Source: Bdellovibrionaceae bacterium UBA6776
GTDB lineage: Bacteria; Bdellovibrionota; Bdellovibrionia; Bdellovibrionales; UBA1609
Length of the DNA: 26,153 nt
Assembly: GCA_002453155.1 (NCBI GenBank)
Contig: DKGG01000065.1
Location: forward strand, 5,360 to 31,512
Reading direction: 5' to 3'
The translations under genes were made by a program, and so were the position numbers. Shown piece by piece: positions 21,886 to 26,153 of this stretch; positions within the stretch are counted from its first letter, which is position 1; each line of letters begins with the position of its first letter. The notes under the pieces were generated by a model. The model was not told the DNA's origin. It did not search any database and saw only the letters and a list, made by a program, of their open reading frames with translations.

Positions 21886-23463
21886 ATGAACTTGGAAATT
21901 GCCATTTTAATATCAGGGCTTTTAGGTCTGTTTATTGGAACCTTTGGTTTTTTCATTTACATCCGCATGACCGGTCAAAAGGCCATTCAAGCGGCAGAAA
22001 AAGAAGCTGAAAAAATCATGAACCGCGCCAAGAGCCGTGTGAATAAGATCGAAAAGGATGCTCAAACAAGGGTCAAGGATTTTGAATCTCGGGCCAAAAA
22101 GAATGCGGAGAACGAGATTCGCAAAGAGAAGCAAAAGATTCAAAACTTTGAAAAGCAGATCAAAGAAAAAGAGCAGCGGATTCAAAACGAAGTGAAGCGA
22201 AAAGAATCCCAGCTGAGCTCTAAAGAAAAAGAGTTGGATGATTTGGAGCAGAAGCTTCAAGTGGGTGAAACCCGTCTTCAAGAGATGGAGTCCCGAGCAA
22301 GGGAGCACATCGCGGAACTTGAAAGAAAGCTTCAAGCCACGGCGAACATGTCTCCAGAACAGGCGAAAAAAGAACTGCTTGATAACTTGTCTGAAGAAAT
22401 GCGCCAAAGCATGGCCATTGAGCTTCAAAAGATCGAAGACGAAGCTCAAAAAGAAGCCAAGTCCAAAGCCAAACACATTTTGGCCGTGGCCCTATCCAGA
22501 TACGCTTCCGAAGTTTCTACGGAGCGAACCACCACTTCTATTCCTCTTCTTGGAGAAGAGATGAAGGGAAAGATCATTGGTCGCGAAGGGCGAAACATTC
22601 GCGCCATGGAAGCAGCTTGTGGAGTGGATTTGATCATTGATGAAACTCCAGAAACCGTGATCATTTCGAGCTTTGATCCGGTTCGAAGAGAAGTGGCTCG
22701 AAATGCTTTGCAACGTCTGATGGAAGACGGACGCGTTCACCCCGCACGCATTGAAGAAGTGGTGGAGCGGGTGAAAAAAGATCTTTTCAACGAAATGAAA
22801 GAAGATGGCGAAAAGGTGTGTTTTGATTTGGGTGTTCACGATGTGCATCCCAACATCATTCGCGTTCTTGGAAGCTTGAAGTACCGACAAGGAGATGGGC
22901 AGAATCTTTTGGCTCAAGCTCAAGAGGTTGCGGACTTGGCCGGGTATTTGGCGGAGGACATGGGCGTGAATTCCAGTGTGGTTAAAAGAGCTGCGCTCTT
23001 TCACAGCATCGGCCGCGCATTGGATCACACCTTCGAAGGCAGTTACGCTTTTGCAGGTTCTGAATTTTTACGTAAAAACGGCGAATCTAAAGAAGTGGTT
23101 CGCGCCGTTCGAACCCACACCGGAGAAGAAGAGCCAAGCTCTGTGACCGGTCACATTGTTCAGGCGGCCTTTAATCTTTCTCGGTCTCGTCCGGGATCTA
23201 AGCGTGGAAACTTGGATTCTTTTGTGAAGCGCTTGGCAGATCTTGAAAGTGTGGCCAACAGTTTTGACGGAGTTTCCAGAAGCTATGCGGTTCAAAGCGG
23301 AAAAGAGATTCGCGTGTTGGTGGAAAGCAGCAAAGTCACTGACGATCAAACCACCATGCTTTCGAGAGACATTGCCCGAAAGATCGAGCGGGAATTGAAT
23401 TACACTGGTCAAATCAAGGTCTCTGTGATGAGAGAAACTCGCATCGTCGAACATGCACGATAA
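21886..23463 (+). CDS. rny: RNase Y homologue, HD domain predicted inactive
   Basis: This encodes 525 residues, the normal RNase Y length, with a GAGGAGAAAAG site before the ATG. Domains: an N-terminal transmembrane helix (about 4-27), a long charged coiled coil (about 30-195), a KH RNA-binding domain (about 220-285) with intact GREG loop (232-235), and an HD-type domain (about 330-435) with the conserved C-terminal segment (about 440-525). RNase Y normally starts mRNA decay at the membrane. Here the usual LKHS histidine is Gln344, the LHDIGKA motif is LFHSIGRA (Asp to Ser374), GSH is GSY387, AHHGD is THTGE (second His to Thr412) and AADALS is AAFNLS (Asp to Phe429). Catalysis is therefore unlikely, while the frame and all other domains are intact. 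Confidence 0.93.
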   Translation: MNLEIAILISGLLGLFIGTFGFFIYIRMTGQKAIQAAEKEAEKIMNRAKSRVNKIEKDAQTRVKDFESRAKKNAENEIRKEKQKIQNFEKQIKEKEQRIQNEVKRKESQLSSKEKELDDLEQKLQVGETRLQEMESRAREHIAELERKLQATANMSPEQAKKELLDNLSEEMRQSMAIELQKIEDEAQKEAKSKAKHILAVALSRYASEVSTERTTTSIPLLGEEMKGKIIGREGRNIRAMEAACGVDLIIDETPETVIISSFDPVRREVARNALQRLMEDGRVHPARIEEVVERVKKDLFNEMKEDGEKVCFDLGVHDVHPNIIRVLGSLKYRQGDGQNLLAQAQEVADLAGYLAEDMGVNSSVVKRAALFHSIGRALDHTFEGSYAFAGSEFLRKNGESKEVVRAVRTHTGEEEPSSVTGHIVQAAFNLSRSRPGSKRGNLDSFVKRLADLESVANSFDGVSRSYAVQSGKEIRVLVESSKVTDDQTTMLSRDIARKIERELNYTGQIKVSVMRETRIVEHAR

Positions 23464-23475
23464 GGAAATGTTGAC

Positions 23476-24699
23476 GTGGAATTTTTAAAGCCAGAAGAGC
23501 AGCTCAAACAACTGAAAAAAGGTGTGGTGGACTTGGTCTCCGAAGAGGAGCTGCTGAAGAAATTAAAATACAGCTACGAGAAGAAGAAGCCGTTGCGAAT
23601 CAAGGCGGGCTTTGATCCTTCACGGCCGGATCTTCATTTGGGGCATACGGTTTTGCTCAACAAAATGAGACAGTTTCAAATGCTTGGTCATCAAGCGATC
23701 TTTTTGATCGGTGATTTCACGGCGTTGATTGGCGATCCCACCGGTAAAAACGAGATGCGTCCACCATTAACTCCTGAAGAAATTGAGGAAAACGCGAAGA
23801 CCTATGCGAAGCAGGTCTTTAAAGTTTTGGACGCCGAAAAGACCGAAGTGGTCTACAACAACAGCTGGTTTAAAAAGTTTTCGGCTGCGGATTTTATCCG
23901 CCTTTCCAGCAAATACACCGTGGCTCGCATGCTTGAGCGCGATGACTTTCAAAAGCGCTTTTCTAGTCACTCACCCATTGCTCTTCATGAATTTTTGTAT
24001 CCCTTGGTGCAAGGGCATGACTCTGTGGAATTGAAAGCCGATGTGGAGCTGGGTGGAACGGATCAGATATTTAATTTGTTGGTGGGCAGAGACTTGCAAA
24101 CCAAAGCGGAGCAGGCGCCTCAATGTGTGTTGACAGTTCCTATATTGGAAGGTTTGGACGGCGTTCAAAAGATGTCGAAGAGTTTGGACAACTACATTGG
24201 TTTGGAAGACTCGCCAAAAGACATGTTTGGAAAGACCATGAAGGTGTCAGACGAACTGATGATTCGTTGGTACACCCTTTTGACCGATTACACTTTGGAG
24301 CAGTTAGAGCAGTTGAAAAGCGATTTGGCATCTGGAGCCATACATCCGCGAACGGCGAAGGTTCAGTTGGCGCAAATCATTGTGGAGCGTTTTCACTCGA
24401 AAGAAGCGGCAGCGAATGCTTTGGAAGAATTTGATAGAGTCTTTGTAAACAAAGGGCTTCCAGATGAAATTCCCGAAGTGGAATTGGCTGCGGAAAATAT
24501 TGGAATTTGTGCTTTGTTGGTGAAAATGGGCTTGGCTCAATCGAACGGAGACGCTCGACGAGCCATTCAAGGCCGCGCAGTGGAAATTGATGGTGAGAAG
24601 GTGGATGATCCGAAACTTTTTATGGATTTGAAATCGGGCTCAGAAATGATTTTTAGAAACGGCAAAAAGAAGTACGCCAAATTGAAGGTGTCCCCATGA
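23476..24699 (+). CDS. tyrS: Tyrosyl-tRNA synthetase
   Basis: This encodes 407 residues with a GTG start at 23476, about ten bases after AAGGAA and 12 bp after rny. The class I Rossmann domain has AGFDPSRPDLHLGH (44-57, HIGH motif) and GDFTALIGDPTGKNEMRPPL. KMSKS is at 232-236 (QKMSKSLDNY), and LGGTDQIFNLLVGRDLQ (192-208) belongs to the Tyr-recognition region. A C-terminal S4 RNA-binding domain occupies about 345-405 (CALLVKMGLAQSNGDARRAIQGRAVEIDGE). The enzyme charges tRNA-Tyr. Motif spelling and length suit the TyrRS subgroup with an S4 tail. Its stop overlaps the ferredoxin ATG by four bases. Confidence 0.96.
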   Translation: MEFLKPEEQLKQLKKGVVDLVSEEELLKKLKYSYEKKKPLRIKAGFDPSRPDLHLGHTVLLNKMRQFQMLGHQAIFLIGDFTALIGDPTGKNEMRPPLTPEEIEENAKTYAKQVFKVLDAEKTEVVYNNSWFKKFSAADFIRLSSKYTVARMLERDDFQKRFSSHSPIALHEFLYPLVQGHDSVELKADVELGGTDQIFNLLVGRDLQTKAEQAPQCVLTVPILEGLDGVQKMSKSLDNYIGLEDSPKDMFGKTMKVSDELMIRWYTLLTDYTLEQLEQLKSDLASGAIHPRTAKVQLAQIIVERFHSKEAAANALEEFDRVFVNKGLPDEIPEVELAAENIGICALLVKMGLAQSNGDARRAIQGRAVEIDGEKVDDPKLFMDLKSGSEMIFRNGKKKYAKLKVSP

Positions 24700-25436
24700 A
24701 AGTAAAATTCTTGCCTCAGGAAGTGGAATACGAAATTGAACCGGGACAAAGTGTTTTGGAGTTGGCTCACAAGCACAATTTGCCCATTCACTCGACATGC
24801 AATGGAATGCCCTCCTGTGCAGAATGCCGCATTCGTGTGGTGGAGGGGGAATACAATTTGATTCCGCCTTCCAAAAAAGAAATGAGTTTGATCGGAACGG
24901 GCTACTACATTGATGGGCGCCGCTTGGCCTGTCAAATGACCTGTTTTGGTGATGTGGTCGTGGATATGAGCGAGCACTTGGAAAGAGAAAAAGCGGGTTC
25001 CATGACGAAGAAGTTTTTGTCACGGGTTCAAAAAGAATCTGCGGACCAAACTCATTCTGTCGGAGATGTTTTGATTCAAAAAGACAATCAGCTTCTTCAG
25101 GAGCTGGGCGGTGATGTGGAAGTGGACTCTTCGGAAAACAGCGATCACAAAATGTTTTCTGAAATGCTTAAAGGGGGCGGAAGCCGTTCGTCCAAGTCTC
25201 GCAACAAATCTTCAAAAAACCGGCCTGGAAAAGACCGACCCGCAAAAGATAAATCGGGTGGTGGAAAGCCGGCAGAGCAGAAAGCCTCTGGAAATCAAGG
25301 CGGTTCCGGAGCGGAGTCTGAAAATCGCGGCAACAATCGAAACCGCAATCGGAATCGCAACAGAAACCGCAATCGCAATAGAAATCGTGGTGGCGGTGGC
25401 AGTGGCGAAAAGAAGGGACCTTCTTCTTCGAACTAA
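24696..25436 (+). CDS. 2Fe-2S ferredoxin with long basic low-complexity C-terminal tail
   Basis: This encodes 246 residues, more than twice the length of a usual adrenodoxin/Fdx-type ferredoxin. Residues 1-100 form the 2Fe-2S domain with Cys35-x5-Cys41-x2-Cys44-x34-Cys79 as cluster ligands (Cys83 is extra). A linker (about 105-160) leads to a Ser/Lys/Arg-rich region and a tail with nine Asn-Arg pairs (214-231) closed by RGGGGSGEKKGPSSSN. Such Arg/Asn-rich disordered tails are typical of RNA- or ribosome-binding proteins. The ferredoxin domain is a one-electron carrier, often for Fe-S assembly. The gene overlaps tyrS (ATGA) and meets an A-type Fe-S carrier gene end to end. The role of the tail is unknown. 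Confidence 0.88.
   Translation: MKVKFLPQEVEYEIEPGQSVLELAHKHNLPIHSTCNGMPSCAECRIRVVEGEYNLIPPSKKEMSLIGTGYYIDGRRLACQMTCFGDVVVDMSEHLEREKAGSMTKKFLSRVQKESADQTHSVGDVLIQKDNQLLQELGGDVEVDSSENSDHKMFSEMLKGGGSRSSKSRNKSSKNRPGKDRPAKDKSGGGKPAEQKASGNQGGSGAESENRGNNRNRNRNRNRNRNRNRNRGGGGSGEKKGPSSSN
25335..25388 (+). repeat. Nine Asn-Arg dipeptide (6-bp) repeats in the ferredoxin gene
   Basis: Eighteen codons alternate Asn and Arg without interruption. The codons vary freely (AAT or AAC for Asn; CGA, CGC, CGG, CGT and AGA for Arg). The repeat is thus kept at protein level more than at DNA level, arguing against a recent slippage artefact. Confidence 0.9.
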
Positions 25437-25756
25437 ACTCCGAAAGAGGATCCGCAGCCGCAGGTTTTTGTGGCATTGGGGTTGGAAAAGATAAAGCCTT
25501 TTCCATTGAGGCCGCCTTCGTAATCCAAAGTCATTCCAATCAAATAGAGGTAGCTTTGGGTGTCGATGGCCACTTTTTCGCCAAAGGACTCGAAGACTTT
25601 GTCGGAGTCGGCCGGAGCATCGGCAAAATCCATTTTATAGGAAAATCCAGAGCACCCACCGCGTTTCACTTGAACACGAAGGACGGCGTCAGGTTTGTTT
25701 TCCTCAAGTTTGAGGGCGGAAATCTTTTTGGCAGCGGACTCTGAAATTTGAATCAT
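25433..25756 (-). CDS. A-type iron-sulfur cluster carrier (HesB/IscA/ErpA family)
   Basis: This encodes 107 residues, standard for the family. The three cluster-binding cysteines are Cys35 (RGGCSGFSYKMDF), Cys99 and Cys101 (KTCGCGSSF). Residues 70-90 (LYLIGMTLDYEGGLNGKGFIFSNPNA) carry the conserved D-Y-x-x-x-L-x-G-x-G-F-x-x-x-N-P-N-A pattern. These proteins receive Fe-S clusters from a scaffold and deliver them to apoproteins. ErpA, IscA and SufA cannot be told apart here. The stop codons of this gene and the ferredoxin gene overlap within 4 bp, so transcripts of either gene that run past the stop are antisense to the other. Confidence 0.93.
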   Translation of the reverse strand: MIQISESAAKKISALKLEENKPDAVLRVQVKRGGCSGFSYKMDFADAPADSDKVFESFGEKVAIDTQSYLYLIGMTLDYEGGLNGKGFIFSNPNATKTCGCGSSFGV

Positions 25757-25920
25757 AATGGCTTAAGATATCCCAAAATCCGCCAAATTTCCACCGATTT
25801 CCGCACAAGGGCTGTGGTTGTGGGATTTTTGGGGGTGTGCCGGGTCTGCGTTGGGGCTGGTGCGGGATTTTGAGACAGGCGTGGCGGCTGATTGGGTTCT
25901 GCGGGCCCCTTGTTTTTGGG

Positions 25921-25950
25921 AGGGGGCTTTGAGCTAGCCCCCTTGTTTTT
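25921..25950 (+). terminator. Strong intrinsic terminator, plus strand
   Basis: AGGGGGCT (25921-25928) pairs perfectly with AGCCCCCT (25936-25943) around a 7-nt loop and is followed by TGTTTTT (25944-25950). No plus-strand gene lies just upstream. It may end the rny-tyrS-ferredoxin transcript after it has run antisense through the A-type carrier gene, or end an unannotated RNA. Confidence 0.75.
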
Positions 25951-26061
25951 GTCCCACCAATAGGGGTGTGTTTATCAGTTTTGCGGACAGCCAGTTTGCA
26001 CTTGAGGCATGGGGCCGGTGGTTCGATTCGGAATTCCTTTGAAGGGGCGAAGTTACAGACA

Positions 26062-26153
26062 GTGAAACTAAGAGTGCGCAGGGGAAGTCTGCGGTTCAAA
26101 GTTCTTGGTCCCCGATGGGCAGGGCTCTTGGATTTGTTTGAGGGATTTGTTTG
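26062..26153 (+). CDS. Possible start of a gene running off the window (very tentative)
   Basis: A GTG at 26062 opens a frame without stop to the window edge (30 codons: MKLRVRRGSLRFKVLGPRWA, then GLLDLFEGFV). A purine-rich GAAGGGGCGAAG lies about ten bases upstream. The length is too short to judge and the composition is simply G-rich like its surroundings. Confidence 0.15.
   Translation, partial: MKLRVRRGSLRFKVLGPRWAGLLDLFEGFV

Larger units (their letters stand above)
25757..26153. other. G-rich, mostly non-coding end of the window
   Basis: This 397-bp stretch upstream of the A-type carrier gene has strong strand asymmetry, with many plus-strand G runs (25822-25824, 25831-25835, 25842-25844, 25853-25856, 25864-25866, and again between 25894 and 25926). 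The 12-mer CCCCTTGTTTTT occurs twice (25906-25917 and 25939-25950). A minus-strand open frame crossing most of it (25704-26099) overlaps the carrier gene in another frame and is rich in Pro/Arg/Lys, as expected of a shadow. Apart from the terminator at 25921-25950 and a possible gene start near 26062, I see nothing else here. Confidence 0.6.

Noticed and set aside
21922..22476. 184-codon minus-strand frame, Phe/Leu-rich
   Set aside because: It is the complement of the Lys/Glu-rich coiled coil of RNase Y, a known source of long artefactual hydrophobic frames.
26009..26050. tRNA-like GGTTCGATTC (T-loop motif)
   Set aside because: The flanking 5-nt stems do not pair, and no acceptor, D or anticodon arm can be placed around it.
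25704..26099. 131-codon minus-strand open frame upstream of the A-type carrier gene
   Set aside because: It overlaps the start of a clearly conserved gene in another frame on the same strand, is Pro/Arg/Lys-rich as expected from G-rich antisense, and shows no domain.

Overview
The window reads as an ordinary chromosomal segment of a Gram-negative bacterium. It has many lipoproteins with lipoboxes, a TonB protein with a TonB-dependent receptor, ornithine-lipid synthesis, SelO, ZapA, RNase Y and TyrRS. The mix of secreted hydrolases, a chromosomal RNase Y/TyrRS/ferredoxin block, mid-range GC and frequent TTG starts is most like Bdellovibrio and relatives (Bdellovibrionota). That assignment is inference from gene content, not a search result. 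No CRISPR array, insertion sequence, phage module or rRNA was seen.

Layout: (1) 1-2250: the 5' half of an elongator tRNA-Met (minus), two translationally coupled lipoprotein genes, and a small Cys-containing secreted protein (minus). (2) 2352-8591: a tightly packed five-gene plus-strand operon: Fe(III)-type periplasmic binding protein, TonB, imelysin-like lipoprotein, TonB-dependent receptor and a membrane fatty-acid-hydroxylase/sterol-desaturase protein. Every junction is an overlap or a 10-base gap. (3) 8461-12426: minus-strand genes: selO (its 3' end overlaps the hydroxylase gene by 131 bp), a membrane-anchored TPR protein, a lipoprotein and a secreted beta-propeller-like protein. (4) 12544-15490: plus-strand genes: a predicted secreted protein-glutamine deamidase, an OlsB/OlsA ornithine-lipid pair and a small exported protein. 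A probably bidirectional terminator follows, then hsp20 (minus). (5) 16319-20805: a very large exported alpha/beta hydrolase with a helical C-terminal half, and a Na/Pi-cotransporter family protein. (6) 20922-25436: the housekeeping run zapA, fau (5-formyl-THF cyclo-ligase), rny, tyrS and a 2Fe-2S ferredoxin, meeting an A-type Fe-S carrier gene (erpA/iscA-like, minus) tail-to-tail. (7) 25757-26153: a G-rich, largely non-coding end containing a strong plus-strand hairpin terminator.

The most notable observations are these. The RNase Y homologue is full length with an intact KH domain, but nearly all the HD-domain metal ligands are replaced, so it is predicted to be catalytically dead. The ferredoxin carries a long basic tail ending in nine Asn-Arg repeats. 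Two genes (selO and the Na/Pi transporter) have perfect inverted repeats spanning their start codons and lack a well-placed ribosome binding site. The iron operon includes a di-iron-type lipid hydroxylase. Two exported enzymes (glutaminase-like and alpha/beta hydrolase) could act outside the cell or on other cells.
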